The position numbers and the translations under genes were made by a program. DNA of 64,000 bases. Source: Halomonas alkalisoli (lineage in GTDB: Bacteria > Pseudomonadota > Gammaproteobacteria > Pseudomonadales > Halomonadaceae). The first letter of the stretch is position 1, and each line of letters starts with the position of its first letter. Location: contig NZ_JAKCMI010000021.1 in NCBI RefSeq assembly GCF_021412585.1, positions 248,001-312,000 on the forward strand, read 5' to 3'. The notes under the pieces were generated by a model. It ran no database searches, was not told the origin of the DNA, and saw nothing but the letters and a program-made list of their open reading frames with translations. Positions 35,506-46,633 of the stretch are shown here, in pieces.

Positions 35506-37119
35506 TCAGACCTTGACCTTGGATAGGCGCAGATTGAGCAGCGACATGCCCGCCACCAGCAGGAAGATCAGGGTGGCGATGGCCGCCGCCAGCCCGAAGT
35601 CCTGGCCGGCATCCTGGAAGGCGATGCGGTAGGTGTAGCTGACCAGCAGGTCGGTGGTGCCCGCCGGGGTGCTGGCGCCGAGGATATCGGGGTTACCGCC
35701 GGTGAGCAGGGCGATCAGCACGAAGTTGTTGAAGTTGAAGGCGAAGGCGGCGATCAGCAGCGGCGTCAGGGGCTTGAGGATCAGCGGCAGGGTGATGGTC
35801 AGCATGTTGGTGAGCGGCCCCCCGCCGTCCACCGCCGAGGCCTCGTAGAGATCGCGGGGTATCGACTGGATCAGGCCCATGCACAGCAGCAGCATGTAGG
35901 GGTAGCCGAGCCAGGTATTGACGATCAGCAGCATGCTGCGCGCCAGCCACGGGTCGGTAAACCACTCGGGGCGGATGCCGAACACCCCGTCGAGGATCAT
36001 GTTCACCTCGCCGAAGTGCTGGTTGAACATGCCCTTGAAGATAAGGATCGAGATGAACGCCGGCACCGCGTAGGGCAGGATCAGCAGCGTGCGGTAGATC
36101 GCCTTGCCGCGCAGCTGGTCCCACTGCAGCAGCGAGGCGAGGGTGAAGCCGACGACCAGGGTGAACAGCACGGTGAGACCGGCGAAGGCGAAGGTCCAGA
36201 CGAAGATCTGCATGAAGGGGCCGCGGATATCCGGGTCGGCGAAGATCCGCGTGTAGTTGTCCAGGCCCACCGCCACCGGCCAGCCCGGGGTGATGCGCTG
36301 GCCATCGTCGCTGACGAAGAAGCCGGTCTCGCGGTCCGGCGTCAGCACCCGGTCGTCGCGGCGATCATGGAGCGAGCCGTCGTCGCGGGCCTCATAGCGG
36401 TCGAGCATGGGCGCGAAGTGGCGCAGCCCCGCCATGCGCAGTTCCAGGCCTTCCGGGGTCACCAGGCGCAGCGCCTGCAGGGCGTCGCGGGCGGCGATCA
36501 CCTCGCGCATCTCGAGCGGCTCGGCGTCGAGGGCCTGGTGCAGCGGCTCGATCTCGATGCGCCGGGTGGCGTCGTCGTCGAGGTCGAGGGGCCCACTGAT
36601 GAAGTGGGTGGCCCCCTCCAGGGCGGCCTCCAGTTCGGCATCGGCCTCGCCCTCCAGCGGGGGCTCCCCCTCGCGCTCCAGGGTGAGCCGCACCCGGTCA
36701 CCCTCGCGATAGGCCTGGAAGGTGAAGGAAGCACCCTCCTCCTGATAGGTCCGCGCCAGCAGCTGACCGCGCACCCGGTCCTCGCTGAGCAGGTTGCTGG
36801 AGCTGTAGTTGCTGAAGCTGATGCCGATGGTATAGAGCAGCGGGAAGATCACGAACACCCCGAGCCCCGCCACTGCCGGAAAGATGTAGCGGTGACTCAT
36901 CAGGGTGCGCTTGGTGAACACCACCGCCAGCGAGGCGCCGAGCACCAGGAACAGCAGCGCGAACATCCACTGGCCGTTGAGATGAAAGGCCAGCACCAGC
37001 CACATCAGGGTCAGCACCAGGGCCGCTACCAGGCCGCGCATGGCCCAGCGGGTATAGCGCTCGGCGACATGCCGCGAACGGTGTCGCGGCAGGCCTCGGG
37101 AAGCGTTGGTCGTATACAT
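35506..37119 (-). CDS. malF: Maltose ABC transporter permease MalF
   Basis: Inner-membrane permease of 537 residues (E. coli 514). After N-terminal helices comes a large periplasmic domain (about 110-290), the P2 domain special to MalF that contacts MalE. It is followed by the core permease helices and the coupling loop IPRDLYEASAVDGGGPLTNM. The start is ATG 37119, with AGGA eight bases upstream; an earlier in-frame start at 37167 has none. Encoded between malE and malG. Confidence 0.95.
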   Translation of the reverse strand: MYTTNASRGLPRHRSRHVAERYTRWAMRGLVAALVLTLMWLVLAFHLNGQWMFALLFLVLGASLAVVFTKRTLMSHRYIFPAVAGLGVFVIFPLLYTIGISFSNYSSSNLLSEDRVRGQLLARTYQEEGASFTFQAYREGDRVRLTLEREGEPPLEGEADAELEAALEGATHFISGPLDLDDDATRRIEIEPLHQALDAEPLEMREVIAARDALQALRLVTPEGLELRMAGLRHFAPMLDRYEARDDGSLHDRRDDRVLTPDRETGFFVSDDGQRITPGWPVAVGLDNYTRIFADPDIRGPFMQIFVWTFAFAGLTVLFTLVVGFTLASLLQWDQLRGKAIYRTLLILPYAVPAFISILIFKGMFNQHFGEVNMILDGVFGIRPEWFTDPWLARSMLLIVNTWLGYPYMLLLCMGLIQSIPRDLYEASAVDGGGPLTNMLTITLPLILKPLTPLLIAAFAFNFNNFVLIALLTGGNPDILGASTPAGTTDLLVSYTYRIAFQDAGQDFGLAAAIATLIFLLVAGMSLLNLRLSKVKV

Positions 37120-37182
37120 GTCGATATCCTGCGGGAGCGGGCCGGCGGCATGGGTGCCGCCGGCCATGGGCGTCGGGTAGGC

Positions 37183-38373
37183 TTACTGGCGCATGCGGCG
37201 CGCCGCGGCGTCGAGGGCTTCCCGTGGCGACTGGCGGCCGCTGCCGATATTCTGCAGCGCCGGCTCCATGGCGGCCCAGAAGGCGCCCATCTCGGGAATA
37301 TTGGGCATCGGCATGCCGATCTCGGCGTTGGCCAGGGTCGCGGCGATATTGGCGTCGCTTTCCAACTCTTCCTGATAGGCAATATGCGCCACCGCCCCCA
37401 GCGAGCCGTCGCTGTTGAAGGTGCGCATGCCGGCCTCGCTGAGCAGGTAGCTTTCGAGGAATTCCACCGCCAGGAAGTCGTTGGGCGAGGCGGCATTGAT
37501 CATCGCCGTCATCACGCCGTACATGGCCCGGGCGCGTTCGTCGCCGACCTTGGGCAGCAGCGCCACGCCGTAGTCGATGCCGCTGCGCTCCAGGTTTGGC
37601 CAGGCCCAGGGGCCGCTGATCATGGTGGCCACCTCGCCGCGGTTGAAGCGGGTGTCGGCGATGCTGTAATCGGTGCCGCGGGGCAGCACGCCGCTGTCGA
37701 TCAGCTCCACCAGCAGCTCGGCGCCCTGCACGGCACCCTCATTGTTGACGCCGATATCGCTGACGTCGAAGCCCTCCTCGGTCTGCTTGAAGGGGTAGCC
37801 GCCGTTGGCGGCGAGCAGCGGCCAGCCGTAGTAGGGCTCGCTGTAGTCGAACAGGATCGCCTTCTTGCCCTGCTCGACGAGCTCGGCGTCCAGCGCCACC
37901 AGCTCGGCGAAGCTCTGCGGCGCCTCGTCGACCAGCGCCTTGTTGTAGATCAGCCCCAGCGACTCCACCGAGACCGGGTAGCCGTAGGTGTCGCCGTTCC
38001 ACAGCGTGGCATCCCAGGTGAAGTCGAAGTAGTCGGCGCGGAAGCCATCGCCGGGTGAGAGCGGCGTGAGCAGGCCGCTCTGGGCCCACTCGCCGAGGCG
38101 GTCGTGGGCCCAGATCACGATATCGGGCCCCTGGCCGCTGCCGGCGGCCTGCTGGAAGCGGTCGGTGAGGTTATCGGGAAAGACCACCTCGACCTCGATG
38201 CCGGTCTCGTCGGTGAACTGGGCCGCCACCTCGCGAATGCCGTCCTGGCCCTTGTTGTCGCCCATCCAGATGGTCAGGCGGTCGTCGTCGAAGGCCAGTG
38301 CCGGCGCGGCTGCGGCGCCCAGCAGGGTGGCGGCGAGCAGTGGCGTGAAGCAGCGGCTTGGAGTGGTGTGCAT
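37183..38373 (-). CDS. malE: Maltose-binding periplasmic protein
   Basis: Substrate receptor of the maltose importer, 396 residues, the same length as E. coli pre-MalE. The signal peptide is about residues 1-27 (PALA-FDDD). Family motifs include LTIWMGDNKGQDG, GPDIVIWAHDRLGEWAQSGLL and NGDTYGYPVSVESLGLIYNK, which are close to MBP. It is first in the malEFG operon, convergent with malK. Upstream is a GGAGGA core that could bind the MalT-like activator. Confidence 0.95.
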   Translation of the reverse strand: MHTTPSRCFTPLLAATLLGAAAAPALAFDDDRLTIWMGDNKGQDGIREVAAQFTDETGIEVEVVFPDNLTDRFQQAAGSGQGPDIVIWAHDRLGEWAQSGLLTPLSPGDGFRADYFDFTWDATLWNGDTYGYPVSVESLGLIYNKALVDEAPQSFAELVALDAELVEQGKKAILFDYSEPYYGWPLLAANGGYPFKQTEEGFDVSDIGVNNEGAVQGAELLVELIDSGVLPRGTDYSIADTRFNRGEVATMISGPWAWPNLERSGIDYGVALLPKVGDERARAMYGVMTAMINAASPNDFLAVEFLESYLLSEAGMRTFNSDGSLGAVAHIAYQEELESDANIAATLANAEIGMPMPNIPEMGAFWAAMEPALQNIGSGRQSPREALDAAARRMRQ

Positions 38374-38444
38374 AGGTCATGCCCCATTGTTGTTATCGAG
38401 GAAGTATCGTTGACCCGACCAGCCTCGCCAATCGGCGCTGCGGA

Positions 38445-38458
38445 TGGCTCCTCCTCGG
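38445..38458 (-). promoter_or_regulatory. Candidate MalT box upstream of malE
   Basis: On the minus strand the region reads GAGGAGGAGC, with the MalT core GGAGGA (38449-38454), matching eight of ten positions of the MalT box. It lies about 75 bases upstream of malE. No -10/-35 pair is obvious. Confidence 0.3.
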
Positions 38459-38511
38459 GGGGCGTAGGAGTGGCGTAAGCGTGGGGCGTAGATGGCGCAG
38501 CCGCAAACGAC

Positions 38512-38533
38512 GACGCCCGCAGAAGCGGGCGTC
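38512..38533 (-). terminator. Hairpin terminator downstream of zapE
   Basis: GACGCCCGC-AGAA-GCGGGCGTC, a perfect 9-bp stem about 75 bases beyond the zapE stop. On the minus strand it is followed by GTCGTTTG, a weak T-tract. It separates zapE from malE. Confidence 0.55.
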
Positions 38534-38607
38534 GGTAGCCTAGGCGATGGGCCACGCGGGGTGATTCGTATCCGGCCTGCGTCGGTATGGCGCCGTGTGC
38601 TGGCCTC

Positions 38608-39753
38608 TCACCGGCTACCGAACCGCGCCAGCTGCATCTCCTGCAGGCGGCTCAGGGCGCGACGGAACGGGAAGGCGAGATAGCCCCGGGGATAGAGCTC
38701 CTCCATGGCCACCTCGGCTTCCACGTAGAGCGGCACGCGGCGGTCGTAGCACTCGTCGACCAGGGCGATGAAACGACGTACGCCGTCGTCGCGGCGCGAG
38801 AGCGGCGGCAGCTCCCTCTCCCCGGCCTCGACACGCTCGATACCATCCTCGGTACCACGCGCGATGCTCCCGTCAGCACTGGCATCGCTCAAGCGTGGCA
38901 CTTCACCGAGCAGGATGTGATCGAAGCCATCGACCAGGGCGATGAAGTCCAGCGCCGCCAGCGGCTGTTCGCACAATGCCGCGTAGCGACACCACAGGAC
39001 CCGCTCGCTGCGCCGCTCCACCGCAATCCGGCGATGCCCCAGCTCGATGAACTCGGCGCTGGGCTCGCTGCCCTTCGCCTCGTCCGCACTCAGCCGGTCG
39101 AAGAGCGCCGCGAGGGCGCCAGGTCGGCCGGGTTCGCTCACCCAGTAGCGCTGGCAGGGCTTGCCCGGATGCAGCCGGTGGTCCTGTCCGCCATCCAGTT
39201 CGATCACCTCCATGTAATGCGTCATGGCCGCCACGGCAGGCAGGAAGCGATCGCGGTTGAAACCGTCGGCATAGAGCCCGTCGGGCGCCTGATTCGATGT
39301 GCACACCAGCACGAGTCCCTCGTCGAACAGCGCGCCCAGCAGCCGGCCGAGCAGCATGGCATCGGCGATATCATTGACGAACAGCTCGTCGAGGCACAGC
39401 ACCCGCACCTCCGCCGCAAGCTCCCGCGCCAACGCGGTGAGCGGGTCGGCGGTGCCGCTCAGCTGGAACTGGCGCTGGTGCACCCAGCGCATGAAATGGT
39501 GGAAATGCAGGCGTCGGGCGGGAACCTGGAGGTGTCGATGGAAGCCGTCCATCAGCCAGGTCTTGCCGCGGCCCACCGGGCCCCAGAGATAGACGCCGGG
39601 TATGGCCCGGCGGCCTCCCGATGCCGCTTCTTCGTGCAGCGCCTGATAGCAGGCGTCGAGGCGGGCGGCGGCAACCCGCTGCGCCTCGTCCGGGGCGAAG
39701 CCCTGGCGCTCCACCGCCTCCCGGTACAAGGCCAGGGGCGAGGCGGCCGTCAT
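38608..39753 (-). CDS. zapE: Cell division ATPase ZapE (AFG1-like)
   Basis: AAA-type ATPase of 381 residues. E. coli ZapE interacts with FtsZ and is needed for division under stress. Walker A is GPVGRGKT (about 55), Walker B VLCLDELFVND, and further family motifs are HFHHFMRWVH and LVLVCTSNQAPDGLY, the latter near sensor 1. The start is ATG 39753, which overlaps the stop of the acetyltransferase gene by four bases, so the two are translationally coupled. Confidence 0.9.
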   Translation of the reverse strand: MTAASPLALYREAVERQGFAPDEAQRVAAARLDACYQALHEEAASGGRRAIPGVYLWGPVGRGKTWLMDGFHRHLQVPARRLHFHHFMRWVHQRQFQLSGTADPLTALARELAAEVRVLCLDELFVNDIADAMLLGRLLGALFDEGLVLVCTSNQAPDGLYADGFNRDRFLPAVAAMTHYMEVIELDGGQDHRLHPGKPCQRYWVSEPGRPGALAALFDRLSADEAKGSEPSAEFIELGHRRIAVERRSERVLWCRYAALCEQPLAALDFIALVDGFDHILLGEVPRLSDASADGSIARGTEDGIERVEAGERELPPLSRRDDGVRRFIALVDECYDRRVPLYVEAEVAMEELYPRGYLAFPFRRALSRLQEMQLARFGSR

Positions 39754-40223
39754 GCCTCTAGCCGGCGCAGCATGATGGTGACGTTCTCGCCCCGGTAGCT
39801 CAGCTCTTCGTGCTCGCACCAGCCGAGTCGACGATAGAGCCCCTGCTGGTCGGGGGTGTACAGGTAGAACTGGCCGACACCACAGGCGGCGGCCTCCTCT
39901 TCGACGCGGCGGATCAGCCTGGCGGCGATGCCCCATCCGCGCCACTCCGGCAGCACGAACACCGAGGCCAGCCAGGGCGTGAGCTCGCGACGGGAGTCCA
40001 TGTCCTCTGCCATCAGCGCCGCCGTCCCCACCGGCCGATCGCCCTGCATGGCCACGAACACCGACGGCACGCCGCCGTCACCGCACTCGCGGCGGAAGGC
40101 CTCGCGGTATGACTCCGGGTTACTGCCGGGGTGCAGGTGCCCCCATTCGGCGTAGGTCCAGCTCGCCACCGTGGCGACATGGATTGAGTCGGGGTTCAAG
40201 CGCACGATGCTGAGATCTCGCAT
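39750..40223 (-). CDS. GNAT family N-acetyltransferase
   Basis: A 157-residue acetyl-CoA-dependent acetyltransferase. The core strand and pyrophosphate loop read LASVFVLPEWRGWGIAARLI (R-x-x-G-x-A), with a C-terminal LYTPDQQGLYRRLGW typical of GNAT motif B. The start is ATG 40223, with AAGGA four bases upstream. Substrate unknown. It is the first gene of a pair with zapE. Confidence 0.85.
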   Translation of the reverse strand: MRDLSIVRLNPDSIHVATVASWTYAEWGHLHPGSNPESYREAFRRECGDGGVPSVFVAMQGDRPVGTAALMAEDMDSRRELTPWLASVFVLPEWRGWGIAARLIRRVEEEAAACGVGQFYLYTPDQQGLYRRLGWCEHEELSYRGENVTIMLRRLEA

Positions 40224-40286
40224 GATGTCCTTATCCAGGGTTACGTCTCTGCCCACCCAACTGGCATGGATATCTTACGCACAAGG

Positions 40287-41651
40287 CTACCCCAGTTGAA
40301 ACGGGTAGACCGAACCGATCGCCAGGATGCGGGTGAGTTCGTCCAGCGCCGTCAGGGTCTCGTCGGCCAGCTGCGGATCGGCCAGGTCGTCGGGCGCCAG
40401 GCGGTCGCGATAGTGACGCTCGACCCAGGTGGTCAGCTCGTCATGAAGCCCGTCGTTGAGCAGCACCCGGCCGGTCAGGGCCGATCGCTCCACCTGCGAG
40501 AGTGCCACCCGCAGACGCAGGCAGGCCGGGCCGCCACCGTTGCGCATGCTCTGCTTGACGTCCTTGACGATCACTTCCCCGATGGGGTTGTTGCCCGCCA
40601 GCAGGTGATCCTGGATGGTGCGCCACACCGCCTCGCGCTCCTGGCACTCGCCGGGAACCACCAGGGTCATGCTGCCATCGGCATTGGTCAGCAGCTGGGA
40701 GTTGAACAGGTAGGAGGCCACGGCGTCCTCGAGGCTCACCGCCTCCAGCGGCACCCGTACCGGGATCAGGGGCGTCGCCATCTTGCGGCGCAGCTCGTCG
40801 AGGGTCGCCCCCTCGTCGAGGAAAGCCATCTCGTGGTAGAGCAGCACCGGGCCGTTGCCCACCGCGATCACGTCGTTGTGGAACACGCCGGCATCGATGG
40901 CATCGGGATGCTGCTGGGCGAACACCGCCTGGTCGTCGCTCAAGCCGTGCTGACGGGCCACCGCCTGGCTCGCCTCCAGGGTCTGGCGGGCCGGGAACTT
41001 CTGCGGCTCGATGCGCCCGCCGAAGGCCTGGCGGCCGTAGACGAAGAGGTGCACACCGGCCTCGCCGTGCTCGCCACAGAGCCGGGTGTGGTTGGCCGCC
41101 CCCTCGTCGGAGAAGGCCGGGGTCGCCGGCAGCACCGAATGGTGGGCGAAGTGGCGCTCGTCATGGAAGATCGCCGCCAGCACGCGCCCGGTGGTCTCCG
41201 GCTCCAGGTAGCGGTGAAAGCTCGACTGCAGGTTGGCCGGGGTGAAATGCACCCGCCCATCCGGCGCATCGCGGCTCGGCGTCACCGTACCGGCGTTGGC
41301 CGTCCACATGCTCGACGCCGAACACACCGCCCGCAGCACCTGGGGCGCCTCCCTGGCGGCACGGGCCAGCACCTCGGAATTGCTGCCAGTGAAGCCCAGC
41401 GCCCGCAGGGCGCCGAGATCCGGCCGCTGCTGGGGCGGCAACACGCCCTGGGCGTAGCCGGCGTCCATCAGCGCCTTCATCTTGGCGAGCCCCTGCAGCG
41501 CGGCCTCACGCGGGTTGGAGACCAGGCCGCCATGGCTCATGGAAGCGACGTTGCCGTGGGCCAGCCCCGAGTAGTTGTGGGTCGGCCCCACCAGGCCGTC
41601 GAAATTGACTTCCCGGTAGCTCTCGTCGCGCAGCGTCACAGCGTCGCTCAT
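40287..41651 (-). CDS. astB: N-succinylarginine dihydrolase
   Basis: Second enzyme of the AST pathway: hydrolyses N2-succinylarginine to N2-succinylornithine, CO2 and ammonia. 454 residues. Motifs include [20 protein letters not shown] at the N-terminus, [10 protein letters not shown] (catalytic His region) and [13 protein letters not shown] with the nucleophile cysteine. It begins four bases inside the astD end and is the last gene of the visible operon; astE is not adjacent. Confidence 0.97.
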   Translation of the reverse strand: MSDAVTLRDESYREVNFDGLVGPTHNYSGLAHGNVASMSHGGLVSNPREAALQGLAKMKALMDAGYAQGVLPPQQRPDLGALRALGFTGSNSEVLARAAREAPQVLRAVCSASSMWTANAGTVTPSRDAPDGRVHFTPANLQSSFHRYLEPETTGRVLAAIFHDERHFAHHSVLPATPAFSDEGAANHTRLCGEHGEAGVHLFVYGRQAFGGRIEPQKFPARQTLEASQAVARQHGLSDDQAVFAQQHPDAIDAGVFHNDVIAVGNGPVLLYHEMAFLDEGATLDELRRKMATPLIPVRVPLEAVSLEDAVASYLFNSQLLTNADGSMTLVVPGECQEREAVWRTIQDHLLAGNNPIGEVIVKDVKQSMRNGGGPACLRLRVALSQVERSALTGRVLLNDGLHDELTTWVERHYRDRLAPDDLADPQLADETLTALDELTRILAIGSVYPFQLG

Positions 41652-43117
41652 AACACCACTCCCGGCGGCAGTTGGTCAGGCAGGTGCAGATCCTCGCTCT
41701 CCATGGAGGCTACCGGATAGGCGCAGTAGTCGGCGGCATAGTAGGCACTGGGGCGGTGGTTGCCACTGTTGCCGACGCCACCGAAGGGGGCATCGCCCGA
41801 GGCGCCGGTGGTCTGGCGGTTCCAGTTGACGATGCCGGCACGAATGCGCAGCAGGAAGTCGTCCCAGTCGGCGCGCTCGCCGCCGATCAGGCCGGCGGAG
41901 AGGCCGTATCGGGTGTCATTGGCGATAGTGACCGCTTCGCCCCAGTCTTTATAACGGTATACCTTCAACAGCGGGCCGAAGTGCTCCTCGTCGGGCACCG
42001 CCAGGCCGGTGACGTCGATCAGCGCGGGGCTGAGCAGGCTGGTGCCCTCCTGCAGGCACGCCATGCGCGACAACACCACCCCGCCCAGGGCTTCCAGCTC
42101 GTCCTGGGCCTTGAGCAGCCCCTGGGCCGCCGCCGGGCTGACCAGGCCACCGTAGAACGGCGCCGGCTCGGCGAACTGACCTGCCACGTGCAACCGACCG
42201 ATGGCGTCCGCCAGGGCGTCGAGCAGGTGGTCGCCGACCTGGCCCTCGGGCACGATCAGCCGGCGCGAGCAGGTGCAGCGCTGGCCGCCGGAGAGGAAGG
42301 CCGACTGCAGGATGGTCAGCACCACGGCGTCCTGGTCGTGCACGTCCTTGACCACCAGCGGATTGTTGCCCCCCAGCTCCAGGGCCAGGATCTTGTCGAA
42401 TCGATCGGCGAACTGCCGGTTGAGCAGCCCGCCCACCTTGGCGCTGCCGGTGAACAGCAGGCCGTCGATGCCCGGGTGCGCCGAGAGCGCCTGCCCCACC
42501 GGTGCCCCGCCCTGCACCAGGTTGATCACCCCGGCCGGCAGGCCCGCTTCCTGCCAGCACTGCAGGGTGAGGTCGGCGGTCAGCGGCGTCTGCTCGCTGG
42601 GCTTGAACACCACCGTATTGCCGGCCAGCAGCGCAGGCACCATGTGCCCATTGGGCAGGTGCCCGGGGAAGTTGTAGGGACCGAACACCGCCATCACCCC
42701 ATGGGGCCGATGCCGCAGTACCGCGCGGGTGTCGCCCACGTCACGGCTGCGCTCGCCGGTACGCTCATGGTAGGCACGCGCCGAGATCGCCACCTTGCCG
42801 ATCATCGCCCCCACTTCGGTGCGGGCCTCCCAAAGCGGCTTGCCGGTTTCCGAGGCGATGGTTCGGGCCAGGTCCTCACGATGCGACTCCAGTACTTCGC
42901 GAAAGCGCTCCACCACCGCCAGCCTCTCATCGAAGGCGCGCCGCGCCCAGGGGGCAAAGGCACCTCGGGCGGCGGCCACCGCCGCCGCCACCTGGGAATC
43001 GCTGGCGCCGTTTCCCTGCCACAGGGTGTCGCCGGAGACCGGGTCCTGCTTGGTGAAGCGGGTAGCCTCCCCCGCCTGCCAGGTGCCATCGATCCACAGC
43101 TGCTGCATGGCTTTCAT
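41648..43117 (-). CDS. astD: Succinylglutamate semialdehyde dehydrogenase
   Basis: NAD-dependent aldehyde dehydrogenase converting N-succinylglutamate semialdehyde to N-succinylglutamate, 489 residues. [16 protein letters not shown] is the cofactor lysine region, [10 protein letters not shown] carries the general base Glu, and [16 protein letters not shown] holds the catalytic cysteine. The start is ATG 43117, with GGAG six bases before it; the frame stays open further upstream, but there it only shadows the next gene. Overlaps of four bases with both neighbours show coupling. Confidence 0.96.
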   Translation of the reverse strand: MKAMQQLWIDGTWQAGEATRFTKQDPVSGDTLWQGNGASDSQVAAAVAAARGAFAPWARRAFDERLAVVERFREVLESHREDLARTIASETGKPLWEARTEVGAMIGKVAISARAYHERTGERSRDVGDTRAVLRHRPHGVMAVFGPYNFPGHLPNGHMVPALLAGNTVVFKPSEQTPLTADLTLQCWQEAGLPAGVINLVQGGAPVGQALSAHPGIDGLLFTGSAKVGGLLNRQFADRFDKILALELGGNNPLVVKDVHDQDAVVLTILQSAFLSGGQRCTCSRRLIVPEGQVGDHLLDALADAIGRLHVAGQFAEPAPFYGGLVSPAAAQGLLKAQDELEALGGVVLSRMACLQEGTSLLSPALIDVTGLAVPDEEHFGPLLKVYRYKDWGEAVTIANDTRYGLSAGLIGGERADWDDFLLRIRAGIVNWNRQTTGASGDAPFGGVGNSGNHRPSAYYAADYCAYPVASMESEDLHLPDQLPPGVVL

Positions 43118-44160
43118 GGTGTCTCCTCGGTATCCAGTACGCGCAGGGCGTCGCCGGCGACAACGTCGAGTCGCCGCGCCTCCTGTTCGCTCAGGGTGAT
43201 GGTGTCGTCCTCGTTGGGGCCGCCGGCTATCCAGGCGGCGCGGAAAGCGGCCATGTCGGTACTGGCCGCCAGCCAGCGCGGGCGAGCGGCAGGCGGCTCG
43301 CTGCCGGCATGCACCTCCACCCGGCAGCGGCGCGACTTGCGCACGGCGCGTATGTCGTCGATGTAGGCCTCCACGGTGGGGCCGCCGTCGAAGATGTCGA
43401 TGAAACCTTCCCAGCGCAGCCCCTCCTTCTTGAGCATGGCCAGCGCCGGACGGGTATCGCGGTGCACCTGACCGATACAGGCCCGGGCCTCGTCGGAGAG
43501 AAACGGGGTATAGATGGGAAACTTGGGCATCAGCTCGCCGATGAAGCTCTTCTGGCCCAGCCCGGTCAGGCGATCCGCCTCGTCGAAATCCAGCGGGAAG
43601 AAGTGGCTTCCCAGGCACTCCCAGAAGGGACTCTTGCCCCGCTCGTCGAAGACACCCCGCATCTCCGCCAGCACCTTGTCGGGGAACTGGTCGCGAAACT
43701 CGGCGATGAACAGCCAGCGCATCATCGACAGCAGTGCGCCGTTGCGCTGGTGGCGCCGATCCTCGCCACGGTACTGGGGGCGCAGGAACAGCGACGCCAC
43801 TTCGGCATCGCCGGTGTGGTCGGAGCTGAGAAAGAGGGTGTCGATGGTGCGATGCAGGTCGAGCTGCACCGAGGAGTGGGCCAGGGTGCCAAGGCGGTAG
43901 TGGTAGAACGGCACCTCGCGGCCCACCTGCCCTTCGATGGCACAGCAGCCGGCCAGCTCGCCGCTGGCCTCGTCCTCCAGCACGAAGAAGTAGTTGCGCC
44001 GGTCGGCCGGGGTGCGCTGCTCGAAGGCGGTCACGGCCAGCTCGATCTTCTCGGCGAGAAACTCGCGGTTGTCGGGCAGCGAGGTGAAGCCGACCCCGGT
44101 CTCGCGCGCCAGGGCCTGCAGCTCGTCCAGGTCGGACTCGGCAATCGCTCGAATGCGCAT
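43114..44160 (-). CDS. aruG: Arginine/ornithine succinyltransferase, second subunit (AruG-like)
   Basis: Transfers succinyl from succinyl-CoA to the alpha-amino group of arginine, the first AST step. 348 residues of the AstA family, with RIRAIAESDLDELQALARET at the start, SLFLRPQYRGEDRR and GKSPFWECLGSHFFPLDF. In pseudomonads two related subunits, AruF and AruG, form a heteromer; this copy directly precedes astD, as aruG does. ATG 44160 is preceded by GGGAG; GTG 44163 is an alternative. It overlaps the upstream aruF-like gene by one base. Confidence 0.88.
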   Translation of the reverse strand: MRIRAIAESDLDELQALARETGVGFTSLPDNREFLAEKIELAVTAFEQRTPADRRNYFFVLEDEASGELAGCCAIEGQVGREVPFYHYRLGTLAHSSVQLDLHRTIDTLFLSSDHTGDAEVASLFLRPQYRGEDRRHQRNGALLSMMRWLFIAEFRDQFPDKVLAEMRGVFDERGKSPFWECLGSHFFPLDFDEADRLTGLGQKSFIGELMPKFPIYTPFLSDEARACIGQVHRDTRPALAMLKKEGLRWEGFIDIFDGGPTVEAYIDDIRAVRKSRRCRVEVHAGSEPPAARPRWLAASTDMAAFRAAWIAGGPNEDDTITLSEQEARRLDVVAGDALRVLDTEETP

Positions 44161-45230
44161 CACAGCTCTCCCTCGTCGTAGCCCAGCTCGGAATCGTCCG
44201 CCGCCAGGGCCAACGGCGCCACCAGCACGGCACGCCCCTCCTCCACGCCCAGCAGCTCGGCGTGCTCCGACGAGAGCATCAGCTGGCCGGTGGGCGACAG
44301 CGCGTAACGGGCCACCACGCAGCGAAAATCGGCCAGCCGCTGGTTGGCGATCATGGCCGGCTCCGCATCCGGCAGGGCATGGGCCGGGCGTATGCGCACC
44401 GGATGCCAGGCGGCGCGCCGGAAGCTTGCCAGGCGATCGCGCTCACCCTTGATCACCGGGCCGGCATCGAAGATGTCCACATGGCGCGAGCGCAGGAAGC
44501 CCTCGGCCAGCATCTCGGCCATGGCGACTTCATGGTCCGGGTGTTCGCGCCCGATCGCCGCGCGGGCCTGGGGCGTCAGCAGCGCCAGGTAGAGCGGGAA
44601 CTGAGGCATCACCTCGGCGATGAAGCTCTTGGAGCGCACCCCCGCCAGGTAGTTGATGTCGTGGTAGTCACGCACGAAGAAGTGCCGCCCCACGCTGTTC
44701 CAGAACGGCGATTCGCCCTGCTCGTCCAGGTAGCCGGGAAAGGCCATGGCCAGCACCTCGGCGAAGCGCTCGGGATACTGGGCGATGAACATCAGCCTGG
44801 CCCGGCGCAGCAGGCTTTCCGCACTGGTGCCACGGTAGCGCGGCTCGATCGACAGCGCGCAGAGCTGGGTGGTCTCGGAGACCTCATGGGAGAGCGCCAG
44901 GGTCTGCACCTCGCGGCGCACGTTGAGCTGCTGCGAGGCGTGGATCAGGGTCTCCTGGCGATAGGTGTAGTAGGCCTCCCGGGCACCGGCCTCGGCGCGA
45001 ATGGTGGCGGTGCCCACCACCTCGCCGCGCTCCAGGTCCTCGAGGACGAAGGTGTAGAGCTCGTCGCCGGGGAAGTCCACCTCACGGCTGAAGGAGTGCC
45101 GCGAGCGGGCGATGCGCTCCTCCAGCCGGTCGCGGTGGGCCGGCAGGTTGGTCAGGCTCGGCGTGGCGGTACCTGCCAGCCGCTCCAGGGCCGGCAGGTC
45201 GGCCGGCCGAACAGGGCGTACGACCATCAT
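44160..45230 (-). CDS. aruF: Arginine/ornithine succinyltransferase, first subunit (AruF-like)
   Basis: Paralogue of the next gene, 356 residues, with VVRPVRPADLPALERLA, ALSIEPRYRGTSAE and GESPFWNSVGRHFFVRDYHD. It is encoded directly after astC, the place of aruF in Pseudomonas, so the two copies most likely form the alpha/beta enzyme. The start is placed at ATG 45230, because GGAG lies eight bases upstream and the family begins there; a GTG at 45284 overlapping the astC stop would add 18 residues. Substrate preference (arginine or ornithine) is not readable. Confidence 0.88.
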   Translation of the reverse strand: MMVVRPVRPADLPALERLAGTATPSLTNLPAHRDRLEERIARSRHSFSREVDFPGDELYTFVLEDLERGEVVGTATIRAEAGAREAYYTYRQETLIHASQQLNVRREVQTLALSHEVSETTQLCALSIEPRYRGTSAESLLRRARLMFIAQYPERFAEVLAMAFPGYLDEQGESPFWNSVGRHFFVRDYHDINYLAGVRSKSFIAEVMPQFPLYLALLTPQARAAIGREHPDHEVAMAEMLAEGFLRSRHVDIFDAGPVIKGERDRLASFRRAAWHPVRIRPAHALPDAEPAMIANQRLADFRCVVARYALSPTGQLMLSSEHAELLGVEEGRAVLVAPLALAADDSELGYDEGEL

Positions 45231-45280
45231 GGCAGGGTCTCCGGGTCGGTTGGCAGCATCTTGCATGGGCTGGCCGGCCT

Positions 45281-46534
<1,254 letters not shown>

Positions 46535-46633
46535 CTACTGTCATTCGAGTATACGGAGCCCTAGCCGTCCAGGCTTTCAGCTATGGGACTCCATCTTGTG
46601 AAAATGGCTGTCGGCGTGACGCACCGGCCTCGG

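Noticed and set aside
36016..38058. 680-codon plus-strand frame opposite malE and malF
   Set aside because: Shadow of the two well-identified mal genes; composition dominated by Gly, Ala, His and Gln with no domain.
41648..44233. Very long open frame of 861 codons covering astD and aruG
   Set aside because: The N-terminal half is only a shadow of aruG in another frame; a clear ribosome site sits before the astD ATG at 43117.
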